DNA of 64,000 bases, taken from Synechococcus sp. PROS-U-1. Lineage in GTDB: Bacteria; Cyanobacteriota; Cyanobacteriia; PCC-6307; Cyanobiaceae. Under the pieces are notes generated by a model. The model was not told the origin of the DNA. It worked only from the letters and a program-made list of their open reading frames with translations, and searched no databases. A program made the position numbers and the translations under genes. The stretch lies in contig NZ_CP047951.1 in assembly GCF_014279755.1 (NCBI RefSeq), positions 1,674,001 to 1,738,000 of the forward strand, in the 5' to 3' direction. Below are positions 55,670 through 64,000 of this stretch, in pieces; the first letter of the stretch is position 1; every line of letters begins with the position of its first letter.

Positions 55670-56743
55670 TCAAAGAGCTTTGAGCAATTCCTCACCCATG
55701 GCGCGACAACCCAGCTGAGTGCAGCCTTCTGCCATCAAATCACCGGTGCGGAATCCGCCGGCCAGAACGGCATCAACAGCGGCTTCGAGATCATCGGCAG
55801 CAGCACCCTGCTTCAAACCGGTGCGCAGCATCATCGCGGCCGAGAGCACCATGGCCATCGGATTGGCCTTGTCCTGACCGGCGATATCGGGGGCCGAACC
55901 ATGCACAGGCTCAAAGAGACCAGGTCCTTCACTGCCGAGGGAGGCCGAGGGCAGCATTCCGATGGAGCCAGTGAGCATTGCCGCCTCATCGCTGAGAATG
56001 TCGCCGAAAAGATTCCCGGTGAGCAGCACATCGAACTGACGGGGGTCGCGCACCAGCTGCATCGCCGCGTTGTCCACATACATGTGGCTCACATCGACAT
56101 TGGCGTATCCAGGCGCCATGGCATCGACACGGTCACGCCAGAGCTGGCTCACATCAAGAACATTGGCCTTGTCGACCGAGCACAGCCGTCCACGCCTCTC
56201 CTGGGCGATCTCAAAGGCCACCTTTGCGATCCGATCCACCTCCGAGCCGGAGTAGGTCATGGTGTTGAAGCCACGCTCGTCTCCCTCGGTCTCGATGCGT
56301 CCCTTGGGCTGACCGAAGTAAATCCCACCGGTGAGTTCACGCACCACCATCAGATCAACTCCCTCGATCACCTCGCGCTTGAGGCTGCTGGCCTCAATGA
56401 GGGCGGGGACAATCTTGACCGGGCGAAGATTGGCAAACAACTCCATGCCAGAGCGCAAACCGAGCAGGCCGGTTTCCGGGCGCTTTTCGCGGGGAAGACT
56501 GTCGAAGCGAGGGCTACCGATGGCAGCCAGCAACACAGCATCGGCTGACTTGCAGGCTTCCAGGGTGCTGGCGGGAAGTGGCTCACCAGTGGCATCAATA
56601 GCGCTGCCACCGATGGGCTGTTCCTCGAAGCTCAGCGAAAAGCCATGACGCTGACTGACGACCTCCAGCAACTGGCGGGCGACAGCGGTGATCTCCGGGC
56701 CGATCCCATCACCGGGCAGAAGAACAACGCGGTGCTGAGCCAT
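55670..56743 (-). CDS. leuB: 3-isopropylmalate dehydrogenase
   Basis: This 357-residue enzyme catalyses the NAD-dependent oxidative decarboxylation step of leucine synthesis. It starts RVVLLPGDGIGPEITAVARQ and has LMVVRELTGGIYFGQPKG, DKANVLDVSQLWRD, VDNAAMQLVRDPRQFDVLL and EPVHGSAPDIAGQDKANPM. Length is normal. It is the downstream end of a run of genes with lpxD and proB, same strand. Confidence 0.96.
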   Translation of the reverse strand: MAQHRVVLLPGDGIGPEITAVARQLLEVVSQRHGFSLSFEEQPIGGSAIDATGEPLPASTLEACKSADAVLLAAIGSPRFDSLPREKRPETGLLGLRSGMELFANLRPVKIVPALIEASSLKREVIEGVDLMVVRELTGGIYFGQPKGRIETEGDERGFNTMTYSGSEVDRIAKVAFEIAQERRGRLCSVDKANVLDVSQLWRDRVDAMAPGYANVDVSHMYVDNAAMQLVRDPRQFDVLLTGNLFGDILSDEAAMLTGSIGMLPSASLGSEGPGLFEPVHGSAPDIAGQDKANPMAMVLSAAMMLRTGLKQGAAADDLEAAVDAVLAGGFRTGDLMAEGCTQLGCRAMGEELLKAL

Positions 56744-56775
56744 GACGGTGTAGTGCGGCAGGTCGACCGCTGAGG

Positions 56776-57819
56776 TTACTGAGGGGAGTCGCGTTTGAGC
56801 TCGCGCAAGGTCTTCGCCATCTCCGGCAGCTTGCTGAAGGCTGCAGAGCAGCGCAACCAGAGGCGGTTCGGAATCGCGGGATAACCGCTCACCACCTCAC
56901 CGGGGGCTACCTCACCGTGGATACCGCTTTTGGAGCTGGCGATGGCACGGTCACCCACAACGGCTCGATTGGCGACACCCACCTGGCCCGCCAGGATGAC
57001 CCCCTGACCGATCCGCGCACCCCCAGCGATTCCTACCTGGGAAGCGAAGGCACAGCCGCGGCCGGTGGTGACGCCATGGCCGATCTGAACGAGGTTGTCG
57101 ATCTTGGTGCCGGCTCCAATGCGCGTCTCCCCCACCGATGGACGGTCGATGGTGGTTCCACATCCCACCTCAACGCCATCTTCAAGAACGACCAGACCGG
57201 TCTGCGGCATTTTTCGCCATCCCTTTGCGGTTGGCACGAAGCCGAACCCCTCAGACCCGACAACAGCGTTGGAATTCACCACGCATCCCTTTCCAAGACG
57301 GCTTCCTGGATGCAGCACCGCATTGGCGTGCAGCTCACAGCTGTCACCTATCACCACATCGTCGTAGATCACAACCCCGGGATGAAGGATGCAATCGGAC
57401 CCGACACGACTCCCCTCGCCAATGCACACCCGAGGGCCAACAGCACTGCCTGGGCCCACCACAGCCCGTTCATCGATCACCGCCGAAGGATGAATCTCCG
57501 CCAACGGCCGGCGGCGGGGATGCAACTGATCAAGGGCTTCGGCAAAGGCCAGACGGGGGTCAGCGAAGACCGCAAAGGCGATGCCACGCCCAGAGGCAAG
57601 ATCAATCAGATCCTGTTGGTCCGGCAGCAACAGAGCGCCGACGCTGCTGGCACCCAGGACAGCGGTCAGGGCGTTGCCCTTCTCCAGAAAACTGAGTTGC
57701 GAGGCTGAGGCCTGATCGAGCGAAGCGGCACCCTCAAGCCACGGATCCACTCCGGGCTGGCTCCAGCGCAAGCCTGCATCACCGGTCTGCAGAACCTTGA
57801 TCAGGGTGCTGAAACGCAT
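56776..57819 (-). CDS. lpxD: UDP-3-O-acylglucosamine N-acyltransferase
   Basis: This 347-residue lipid A enzyme adds the second acyl chain to UDP-acylglucosamine. The N-terminal region has [15 protein letters not shown]. The C-terminal two thirds form a left-handed beta helix of hexapeptide repeats ([39 protein letters not shown] and similar). The catalytic histidine is in [12 protein letters not shown]. The ATG at 57819 is chosen over the one three codons earlier. It lies 32 bp before leuB and downstream of proB. Confidence 0.93.
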   Translation of the reverse strand: MRFSTLIKVLQTGDAGLRWSQPGVDPWLEGAASLDQASASQLSFLEKGNALTAVLGASSVGALLLPDQQDLIDLASGRGIAFAVFADPRLAFAEALDQLHPRRRPLAEIHPSAVIDERAVVGPGSAVGPRVCIGEGSRVGSDCILHPGVVIYDDVVIGDSCELHANAVLHPGSRLGKGCVVNSNAVVGSEGFGFVPTAKGWRKMPQTGLVVLEDGVEVGCGTTIDRPSVGETRIGAGTKIDNLVQIGHGVTTGRGCAFASQVGIAGGARIGQGVILAGQVGVANRAVVGDRAIASSKSGIHGEVAPGEVVSGYPAIPNRLWLRCSAAFSKLPEMAKTLRELKRDSPQ

Positions 57820-57854
57820 GGCAGCCACGACATTCGCGCGGATCGTAGACGTGG

Positions 57855-58928
57855 TTAACGACCGCGCAGCACCAGAACATCCCGATGCACCACCACCGGA
57901 GAAGGTTCACCCGATGATGCGGCGTGCATGGCAGCCCGAAGCTGGTCGCTGTCCATCGAGCAGAGGCCACGGCCCACGTCAATGCCGCTGGGGCCCAGCA
58001 ACTGAACGGGCTGGTTGGCAGCGAAGTGTCCACGCACCGCCGTCACACCAACCAGCAGCAGAGACGCACCACGGTGCTTCAGAGCGTCGCAGGCCCCCGC
58101 ATCAAGCTGGAGTTCACCCTCAGGCCGGAGCGCATGGGCCAGCCAGCTGCGTCGATTGCCCAGGGGTTCAGGGTGGGGATGGAACACCGTTCCACCCCGT
58201 TCCCCCTGCAGCAAAGCGTCCAAGCGAGAGGGATCACGGCCGTCGGCCAGCTGCACCGTGATGCCACTGGCGGTTGCGATGCGGGCTGCCGCCAGCTTGG
58301 TCGTCATGCCCCCGGTGCCCCAGCGACCACCATCCCCCGCCCCCTGTTCCAGCTGGTCCAGGTCCCGGGGATGGCGGACATCTGAGATGGGCTCGGCGTT
58401 TGCATCGACCCGAGGATCCGAGGAGTACAGGCGATCAACATCTGTCAGCAAGATCAGTTGCTGCGCTTCAACGGCGGCGGCCACCAAAGCCGAGAGGGTG
58501 TCGTTGTCGCCGAAGCGCAACTCCGCCGGGGAAAGGGCATCGTTCTCGTTGATCACCGGCAGCACCCCCCAGCTCAGCAGCTGCCGCAGGGTGCCCGAAG
58601 CGTTCTGATAACGACGGCGATCGGCCAGGTCGGAGCGAGTCAGCAGCACCTGGGCCACGGAACGACCATGGCGGGCCATGGCCCGTTCATACAGCGCCAT
58701 CAGCGCCCCCTGGCCGATGGCAGCCGCCGCCTGCAGGGCCACCACCGTGTCGGGGCGATTGGTGAAGGCCAGCTTCTGGCAGCCCAGCCCGACGGCACCA
58801 CTGGTAACCAGCACCACCTGGTCACCGCGGTCCATGGCCGATGCGAAGCAACGCGCGTAGCCCTCAATGGTGGCTGCGGTCTCACCCCTGAGCAGGCTGG
58901 TACCGATTTTCACGACCCACAGGGTCAT
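57855..58928 (-). CDS. proB: Glutamate 5-kinase
   Basis: This 357-residue enzyme makes glutamyl phosphate in proline synthesis. It has the amino acid kinase start [52 protein letters not shown], the [20 protein letters not shown] stretch, and a C-terminal PUA domain (about residues 265-350) with [14 protein letters not shown]. Length is close to usual. The start overlaps the yqeG stop by 4 nt, so it is probably cotranslated. Confidence 0.95.
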   Translation of the reverse strand: MTLWVVKIGTSLLRGETAATIEGYARCFASAMDRGDQVVLVTSGAVGLGCQKLAFTNRPDTVVALQAAAAIGQGALMALYERAMARHGRSVAQVLLTRSDLADRRRYQNASGTLRQLLSWGVLPVINENDALSPAELRFGDNDTLSALVAAAVEAQQLILLTDVDRLYSSDPRVDANAEPISDVRHPRDLDQLEQGAGDGGRWGTGGMTTKLAAARIATASGITVQLADGRDPSRLDALLQGERGGTVFHPHPEPLGNRRSWLAHALRPEGELQLDAGACDALKHRGASLLLVGVTAVRGHFAANQPVQLLGPSGIDVGRGLCSMDSDQLRAAMHAASSGEPSPVVVHRDVLVLRGR

Positions 58929-59446
58929 GCTGACGGCGCCCCCATCCAGCGCGCCAAAGCGCGTTCAAAACGCTGCACACGGTCATGGCGACAGGCCTTT
59001 CCGTCATCCTTGACGGGTCGAACCAACACCGTGTAGAGCCCCATCCGGTTGCCGCAGAGCACATCCGTGAACAGACGGTCACCGATCATCGCAATCGCGT
59101 GCGGTGGCACAGCGAGATCGCGAACCACAGCGCGCAGTGCTCCACGACGCGGTTTTCCAGCCCCGGAGGTGAAGCTGACCCCGAGCTGATCGGCCACGGC
59201 AGCGATCCGACCGTGGGACGGGTTGTTGCTGAACAAATGCAGTTGCATGCGACGGCCAGCATCCACCAACCACTCGCGAACAGGCTCTGGCAGGGTCACA
59301 TCACGACCGGGCAGAAGGGTGCGGTCGACGTCAATCACAGCGGCCCGCAGACCGTGGGCCGTGAGGTAGGGAAGCGAAAGCTGGGCAATCGTGAGCCGTG
59401 GATCCCAGTCGGGTGTCAACCAGTGCTGTCCCGTCAATCCGGCCAT
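58925..59446 (-). CDS. YqeG family HAD phosphatase
   Basis: This 173-residue soluble HAD IIIA-type phosphatase has the nucleophile motif VIDVDRTLLPG, LHLFSNNP (motif II) and AIAMIGDRLFTDVLCGNRMG (motif III). The YqeG group includes mitochondrial GEP4, which removes phosphate from phosphatidylglycerol phosphate, so a lipid role is possible; this is inference. It overlaps proB and the DUF3727 gene. Confidence 0.88.
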   Translation of the reverse strand: MAGLTGQHWLTPDWDPRLTIAQLSLPYLTAHGLRAAVIDVDRTLLPGRDVTLPEPVREWLVDAGRRMQLHLFSNNPSHGRIAAVADQLGVSFTSGAGKPRRGALRAVVRDLAVPPHAIAMIGDRLFTDVLCGNRMGLYTVLVRPVKDDGKACRHDRVQRFERALARWMGAPSA

Positions 59447-59988
59447 TCACGCTCCTCCAGTTCCGCCTCAATCAAAGGTTGAACACGATCCAACTCATCG
59501 TCGCTCAGCAGCACCGCCTGGCCATCCTCCATCCGCACCAAAACGAGGAACGGGTCAAGGGGGATATAGAGCCCGTATTCCTCCGACTCGACCATGAAGC
59601 TCACCAGGAGCTCAAAAGTCTCGGCGTCCTCGTCGACATCGTCGTCCTCTTCCAGCTCATCGAGCTCATCCTGATCCGGCTCATCCAATTCACCACTCAC
59701 CGTGAGGGTGATCGCCGATCGCACCAAGACCAAGTCGTGCTCCTGAAGCACAACATCAGCCACCGACAGAATCGGCTCACTGCTGGCAACTTCCGTGATC
59801 GGCACCGGCTCAGCCTCATCATTGAGTCGAAACAGCGACACCGGCGTGTCCACCGGCGAAAGCAAGGCGTAGTCCTGCCCCTCGAGGGGGATCAGGTGCT
59901 CCAGGAAACACAGCAGGTCATGGCCCTCGCGATCACGGACCAGCAGGGTCGGATGATCGCTGCTCTTTCCGGGTCCCGACTCAGACAT
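59434..59988 (-). CDS. DUF3727 family protein
   Basis: This 184-residue acidic protein has DREGHDLLCFLEHLIPLEGQ, YALLSPVDTPVSLF, then a very acidic linker (EPDQDELDELEEDDDVDED) and a C-terminal repeat of the same fold. It is found in cyanobacteria and plastids. The ATG at 59988 is chosen over 60093. It overlaps yqeG by 13 nt. The function is unknown. Confidence 0.85.
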   Translation of the reverse strand: MSESGPGKSSDHPTLLVRDREGHDLLCFLEHLIPLEGQDYALLSPVDTPVSLFRLNDEAEPVPITEVASSEPILSVADVVLQEHDLVLVRSAITLTVSGELDEPDQDELDELEEDDDVDEDAETFELLVSFMVESEEYGLYIPLDPFLVLVRMEDGQAVLLSDDELDRVQPLIEAELEEREWPD

Positions 59989-60008
59989 CGACGCGGTTCT
60001 GACTGGGC

Positions 60009-60485
60009 TCAGGATCCACCATCGGCAGCCCGGACGCCCGACCTTGAAGCACTCCTCTGGGCCGGTTTGAGCTCCGGCCCCTCGACAAGCCACTGCTCCA
60101 GCAGCAACGCAGCAGCTGCGCTGTCCAGACGCCCGCTGCGGTCCCCCGTCAGCCCGAATTGCTCACCGGCCGCCCAGGTGCTGCTGTGCTCATTCACCCA
60201 CGCCAGGGGAAGCTCAAGGGCATCGGCCAGACGCAGGCCGTAGCGCTGGCAGTGTTCCGCCTGAGCCGTGGGCTGGCCCGAGGCATCCAGGGGCAAGCCA
60301 ACCACGAGGCCCTGCACCGAACGTGCACTGCAATGGGCACGGAGAACGACTAGATCGGCATCAAAACGACCACGACGCAAGGCCGAGAGAGGCGTCACGC
60401 TGATGCCAAGGGGATCGCAGCCAGCAAGACCAATGCGCTTCCGACCGACATCCAGGCTGAGGATCGAACAGGGTCGCGGCCGCAT
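60009..60485 (-). CDS. ruvX: Holliday junction resolvase-like protein RuvX
   Basis: This 158-residue RNase H-fold nuclease (YqgF/RuvX) acts in 16S rRNA 5' end processing and possibly recombination. It has SILSLDVGRKRIGLAGCDP with the catalytic aspartate, VVGLPLDASGQPTAQAEHC, and WVNEHSSTWAAGEQ with a conserved glutamate, ending RLDSAAAALLLEQWL. It overlaps the preceding gene by one base (TAATG) and is followed 20 bp later by DUF3727. Confidence 0.94.
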   Translation of the reverse strand: MRPRPCSILSLDVGRKRIGLAGCDPLGISVTPLSALRRGRFDADLVVLRAHCSARSVQGLVVGLPLDASGQPTAQAEHCQRYGLRLADALELPLAWVNEHSSTWAAGEQFGLTGDRSGRLDSAAAALLLEQWLVEGPELKPAQRSASRSGVRAADGGS

Positions 60486-61537
60486 TAGTTCCGGTCACCC
60501 AGGCTTGGGGTCGGGAGGGGTGTGCCCTGGGGCCGCAGTCGGCCAAGCACCTGATCCAGCGATCGCGTCAGCTGCAGGTTGCGCTGGGGTGATTGACGGC
60601 GCCACATGCTGCGTCCCAGCAACAGCTGCTCATCGCCACGGGTCCAACCCTCCGCTTCAAGAATCCTGCTGAGTGGCGCATCGTCAAATGCCGTGAGCAA
60701 CCCGCTGGGCCGGCCTCGCTGGCGAATCCCGTTCAACACGCTGGGAAGAGCCTGATCCAACCGTGGATCCCAGGCGATGTCCCGCATCAGCTCCACAAGA
60801 CCGGCCTCTCCAGCGTCGGGGAGTCGGATGCAGCCCGCCAGAACAGCGTCTCCAGCCATGAGCACCCCGCAACCCGGTCCATGCCGGTCAAGCAGATCAA
60901 GCCAGTGGCGGTCAGTGATCTGCCGAAGGTGGCTGTAGCTGCCGCCCTGCTCGATGGGCCAAAGCAACTGGGCTGTGCGGCGGTTGAGAGCTGACCAGCG
61001 CAAACCCGCGGGCAGCTGATCGGTGGTCCCCTGCTCAGCGTCCGTGCTGGGTGGGAGCCAGCACTGGTAGGGGCGAAGCGGTTGAAAGCCGAGTTCCCGC
61101 AGCAGAGCGATGGCCTCGGCATCCGTGGCAGGACATCGGATCACCCAGCTGCAGATCTGGGTGGTCCAGGAGTGCAGGGCCTGCTGAAGCAAGGCCTGCT
61201 GAATCATGCGATGACTGTGATCATCGACCGTCCCAAGCAGCTCCGGCAATTGGAGGATCCAGCAGCTGCCACGACGGTTGAACGGCCGCGCCACAACGCT
61301 GGCCACCGGGCGGTCACCGTCGAGGGCCAGCAGGCAACGCGGCGAGCGACTGGGGAGCAGATCAGGGAAGCGCTGCTCCACTGAAGAGAGCCATTCTCCG
61401 ATCAGAAAGCCCTGAAAACGCGACAGCTGTTCAACCGGCGCGTCTTGAACCCACCGGGCCAGATGGGCTGGATTGAGTGGCTCAATGCGAATCGAGGATG
61501 TCTTGGGTTCTTCCACTGGACACCCCTCCAACCCCAC
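60485..61537 (-). CDS. GNAT-like protein with two possible acetyltransferase-like halves
   Basis: This 350-residue soluble protein has two regions that look like weak GNAT folds (about residues 18-150 and 180-330). The first has SRFQGFLIGEWLSSVEQRFP and LRELGFQPLRPYQCWLPP. The second has GCGVLMAGDAVLAGCIRLP and ILEAEGWTRGDEQLLLGRS, where EAEGW is typical of the acetyltransferase C-terminus. No clear acetyl-CoA-binding QxxGxG motif is seen, so activity is uncertain. It directly precedes ruvX. The function is unknown. Confidence 0.6.
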   Translation of the reverse strand: MGLEGCPVEEPKTSSIRIEPLNPAHLARWVQDAPVEQLSRFQGFLIGEWLSSVEQRFPDLLPSRSPRCLLALDGDRPVASVVARPFNRRGSCWILQLPELLGTVDDHSHRMIQQALLQQALHSWTTQICSWVIRCPATDAEAIALLRELGFQPLRPYQCWLPPSTDAEQGTTDQLPAGLRWSALNRRTAQLLWPIEQGGSYSHLRQITDRHWLDLLDRHGPGCGVLMAGDAVLAGCIRLPDAGEAGLVELMRDIAWDPRLDQALPSVLNGIRQRGRPSGLLTAFDDAPLSRILEAEGWTRGDEQLLLGRSMWRRQSPQRNLQLTRSLDQVLGRLRPQGTPLPTPSLGDRN

Positions 61538-61554
61538 TGATCACAATGTATCGC

Positions 61555-62715
61555 TCATTCCAGCCCTGGCCGCACCAACACCAGGGGGGTGCGCTCGTTG
61601 GCATTGCCAGCTGGATTGGGGCGGAGGGCCCTCCCCAGCAATTCCTCATCACAACCAGGGCTGGAGGCCAGAACCTTCACGCGGCCGAGGTCGTTGACAT
61701 CCACGATGGCGACGTCAACCCCGAGTTCGGCAGAGGCGTCACGACAGAACTGCTCGGCACGGGATGGACCCAGAACAATGGTCTGGTCGTAGGGCGGTGT
61801 TGTTCCTGTGATGTCGTCGATCAAACGGGCCTGATCACCGGCGAGGCGATAAAAACCTCCGGGGACGCCAACCAGCTTCATCAACAGTCCCCCCAGCCAG
61901 GCGGCAAGAACGCGGGTCGGCCCGACCAGATCAATCAAGGTCTGCATGCCGCAGGCGGTTGCCAGGCTGCTGGTGGGGTGGAACACACGGCAGGCCAGAC
62001 GCGCAACCATCCCTGGCTCGACTTCACTGGGGTGGCGGTAGCGCCCCTGGATCACAGCAACGGGGGTCTCGCCGATGGTGAGAATGTCGCCGGGCTGGAT
62101 CAAGTCAGCGGCATAGGTGCGCAAGACCGCAATGGCATCGTCCAAGGGTCCGAGCAAGTGGGTTCGAAGCGGCAGCACACGGCAACCCTCCCCTTGCGTG
62201 AAGTGGGCTTGATCGGGCTGCAGCGGCTGTGGACGCCGAAGAGGAACCAGCACACCCTGACGGCGCTGCGTGCGACCGAAGGGTCCGTAATTCACCCAGT
62301 GCGCATCGACCCAAAGGCTGTCGACCCGAGCTGAGGGGGATGAACCGGTGATCTCGATCGAAACTCGGGCGCGCGTGCTCTTGCGTCCCTTGACGATGTA
62401 AGCCGCCCAGTAGCCATCCGCCCGGGTCTCCTCATCGGGATGATCAGCAATGATCCGCGTTTTCACCTCCAGGCCAGCGGTGTCGGACGAGCCAAGAAGC
62501 ACGGGTTCGACCCGCAGTTCCGGCACAAAGACCTCCATCCGGGGGTGGGGGTTGCTGATCTCCAGCACACCTTCGATGCGGAGGCGCCCCCCCAGGTCAT
62601 CCACGCGCCAATCCTGGGGAGTCATCCGCAGCGGCGACGCTGGCCGAAGGCGATGGCGGAGCTCCAGCCAGGCCACACCCAGTCCAAGGCCCAGCGGAGC
62701 AAACAACAGCGACAC
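61555..62715 (-). CDS. F420-0:gamma-glutamyl ligase-like protein
   Basis: This 386-residue protein has a short N-terminal hydrophobic segment (residues 2-16) and a beta-rich domain (about 40-180). Its C-terminal half has PGDILTIGETPVAVIQGRYR, ACRVFHPTSSLATACGMQTL and GDQARLIDDITGTTPPYDQT, which resemble the CofE ligase fold. Cyanobacterial versions are annotated as F420 ligases, but I saw no other F420 genes here, so the real substrate is open. It lies 17 bp before the GNAT-like gene on the same strand. Confidence 0.65.
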   Translation of the reverse strand: MSLLFAPLGLGLGVAWLELRHRLRPASPLRMTPQDWRVDDLGGRLRIEGVLEISNPHPRMEVFVPELRVEPVLLGSSDTAGLEVKTRIIADHPDEETRADGYWAAYIVKGRKSTRARVSIEITGSSPSARVDSLWVDAHWVNYGPFGRTQRRQGVLVPLRRPQPLQPDQAHFTQGEGCRVLPLRTHLLGPLDDAIAVLRTYAADLIQPGDILTIGETPVAVIQGRYRHPSEVEPGMVARLACRVFHPTSSLATACGMQTLIDLVGPTRVLAAWLGGLLMKLVGVPGGFYRLAGDQARLIDDITGTTPPYDQTIVLGPSRAEQFCRDASAELGVDVAIVDVNDLGRVKVLASSPGCDEELLGRALRPNPAGNANERTPLVLVRPGLE

Positions 62716-62779
62716 AGCGGATCCGGCTCAGCGACCGGGACAACTGGCCGGCAGCGTAGGCGGCGTGGCGATGGGCGTC

Positions 62780-63346
62780 TTAGTTCGCCGTGACTTCAAT
62801 GTTCACTTCGTTGAAACTGCCTTCCTGATCAATCCGCCCCAAATCAGGAGCCGGAAGGCCTGTGGAGGTGCTGATGGCGTCGTTGATCACCGCCAGAGGA
62901 ACCTGGCCGCTCTGATCGAAGACAACCCTGCCATCCGATCCAATCACGACCACCTGAGGAATGGCTCCTGACCAGTAGGTGGCAGGGTCACCAGCCCCGA
63001 GTGCTTCTCGTCCCTGGAGTGGATCGGTCGTGAGAGGCAGCAAATCGATGCTGCGGCCCCAAAGCCGTTGCAACTCCGACACCACTGGAGCGAAACGTTT
63101 GCTGACGGAACTGTCGTCCAGGTAATAGATGATCACTGCAGTGCGTCCCTCAGCGAGGGAGTCCTCCAGGGTGTTGGCGGGAGGAACCAAAGAGCCGTTG
63201 CCGGCATAGAGGGCATAGATGTTGCCGTCGTAGCTATCGCTGTTCAACACAGCGCCCGCTGGGGCGACATAGAGCAGAAGCGCGATCGACACGGTGATCA
63301 AACAGCGCACCAAAGCAAGCATCGAGCCGAAGCAGCGGATCGCCAT
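62780..63346 (-). CDS. Thioredoxin-fold secreted/lumenal protein, possible PSI accumulation factor
   Basis: This 188-residue protein has a signal peptide (VRCLITVSIALLLYVAPAGA). A thioredoxin-like fold follows, with SLAEGRTAVIIYYLDDSSV, FAPVVSELQRLWGRSIDLLP and PQVVVIGSDGRVVFDQSGQV. There is no CxxC and no cysteine in the mature part, so it is not a redox thioredoxin. It resembles a cyanobacterial family described as a thylakoid factor for photosystem I accumulation; I hold this with moderate confidence. The DUF3685 gene lies 15 bp upstream on the same strand. Confidence 0.65.
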   Translation of the reverse strand: MAIRCFGSMLALVRCLITVSIALLLYVAPAGAVLNSDSYDGNIYALYAGNGSLVPPANTLEDSLAEGRTAVIIYYLDDSSVSKRFAPVVSELQRLWGRSIDLLPLTTDPLQGREALGAGDPATYWSGAIPQVVVIGSDGRVVFDQSGQVPLAVINDAISTSTGLPAPDLGRIDQEGSFNEVNIEVTAN

Positions 63347-63361
63347 TGTGGACCCAGGGGC

Positions 63362-64000
63362 CTAACTGCGGCCGAGGCTGCGACCCATTCCCTGGGCAAT
63401 GCCACGACCAACCAGACCGATGGCCCTGCCGAGCACCTGGGTCAGCAGGATGACGGCAAGATCGCCAATGCGACGGACCACGGCCTGCACCTGGGGTGCA
63501 AGGGCATCTCTGGCTTCCAACAGCAACGCCACCTGCCGCTGCCACCAACCGAGCTGGTTCAACTCGTTGTCCCGGGGCTCCGTCAGCAGCAGCGGTTCGA
63601 TGCGACCAGCTCGCAACTGATACAAGGTGCGCTGACTCTCATAAAGCTGGATTGGACGCTCAACCCAGTCGGCCCAACGCAGCTGGGTGTTCAAACGGTT
63701 TCTCAGGCGATCGAGTTCCCGGGTCGCCAGGAGGGGATCCCGCAGGAGATAACGACGCAGCTCAGGCCAGTCACCACAAGCATCAAGAAGTTCTGCACCA
63801 ATCAGTTCAGCCGTTCTGACCAGCCAATTGCTGACCAAGGTTTCCAATTGCAGGAACGCCCTGGGGTCATCGGCCGGCAACAGCAAGCCGTTCACCAGCA
63901 TCGGCTGATCCGCCACCAAGGGAGCCAGCATTCCCGTTGGATCCGGAAGCTCTCCATCCTCACCGGTGAGATCAGCGCGCCCCAGCAATGAAGCCACGAC
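63362..64000 (-). CDS. DUF3685 family protein (partial, C-terminal part)
   Basis: The gene runs off the right edge; 212 codons are in the window. The part seen has PLVADQPMLVNGLLLPADDP and ETLVSNWLVRTAELIGAELL, and ends in a helical stretch (QVQAVVRRIGDLAVILLTQV) and glycine-arginine tail. This fits DUF3685, a cyanobacterial and plastid family of unknown function. It lies 15 bp upstream of the thioredoxin-fold gene and is probably cotranscribed with it. Confidence 0.75.
   Translation of the reverse strand, partial: VVASLLGRADLTGEDGELPDPTGMLAPLVADQPMLVNGLLLPADDPRAFLQLETLVSNWLVRTAELIGAELLDACGDWPELRRYLLRDPLLATRELDRLRNRLNTQLRWADWVERPIQLYESQRTLYQLRAGRIEPLLLTEPRDNELNQLGWWQRQVALLLEARDALAPQVQAVVRRIGDLAVILLTQVLGRAIGLVGRGIAQGMGRSLGRS

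Noticed and set aside
54736-56548. Two long plus-strand ORFs opposite prk and leuB
   Set aside because: Both are shadows of conserved genes on the minus strand and have no motif.

Overview
The window reads as chromosome of a marine picocyanobacterium, most likely a marine Synechococcus (sub-cluster 5.1 type). It carries oxygenic-phototroph genes: the magnesium chelatase H subunit (chlH), a high-light-inducible protein, phosphoribulokinase, a candidate photosystem I accumulation factor and a plastoquinone-type UbiH monooxygenase. It also carries a long list of families largely confined to cyanobacteria and plastids (DUF2811, CGLD27/DUF1230, DUF3318, DUF3386, DUF6447, DUF2949, DUF3038, DUF4335, DUF3727, DUF3685). 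Genes are tightly packed with many 1-8 nt overlaps, GC is moderately high, and I saw no IS element, prophage or CRISPR array.

Layout. 1-3.1 kb: an AapJQMP-like amino-acid ABC transporter on the minus strand, its ATPase cut by the left edge. 3.2-9.7 kb: a small secreted protein, a SulP anion transporter, a GlcE-like FAD protein, a long-form CbiX chelatase with a metal-binding tail, a 400-bp gap with inverted repeats, DUF2811 and a GMC oxidoreductase. 9.7-12.4 kb: initiator tRNA-Met with its terminator, asparaginase, CGLD27, rsfS and DUF3318. 12.5-18 kb: carB, DUF3386 and a sodium:alanine symporter closed by a bidirectional terminator. 18-23.7 kb: an ABC exporter, S4 protein, tpiA, folP, a glycosyltransferase split by an in-frame stop, and an AT-rich orphan P-loop gene. 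23.7-33.7 kb: chlH, dapB, hli with an HLR1-like element, ubiH-like, apt, the DUF3038/DUF4335 pair and an EF-hand protein. 33.8-36.9 kb: a response regulator, histidine kinase and polyphosphate kinase 2 in one overlapping unit. 36.9-39.3 kb: AT-rich, gene-poor DNA with small membrane proteins, two of them very short. 39.3-43.1 kb: an arsenate module (arsR; divergent GAPDH-arsJ and a nuclease) and a methyltransferase. 43-48 kb: an MscS channel, purS-purQ, an LD-carboxypeptidase and an acetolactate-decarboxylase-like protein with a CARDB-like tail. 48-55.6 kb: class II and class I fructose-bisphosphate aldolases side by side, an oxidoreductase, accD, ferritin, prepilin peptidase and a proteobacterial-type phosphoribulokinase. 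55.7-64 kb: a long minus-strand run of housekeeping genes (leuB, lpxD, proB, yqeG, DUF3727, ruvX, a GNAT-like protein, an F420-ligase-like protein, a thioredoxin-fold lumenal protein and DUF3685, cut by the right edge).

How it fits together. Most of the window is core metabolism: carbon fixation and triose/hexose-phosphate exchange (prk, tpiA, both aldolases), chlorophyll and siroheme synthesis, amino acids (dapB, leuB, proB, carB), purines (purS, purQ, apt), folate and fatty acid/lipid A synthesis. The accessory parts are the split glycosyltransferase with the orphan P-loop gene, the arsenate module, the two-component/PPK2 unit, the AT-rich micro-protein stretch and the decarboxylase-like fusion. 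All functional calls come from reading the sequence; no database search was possible.
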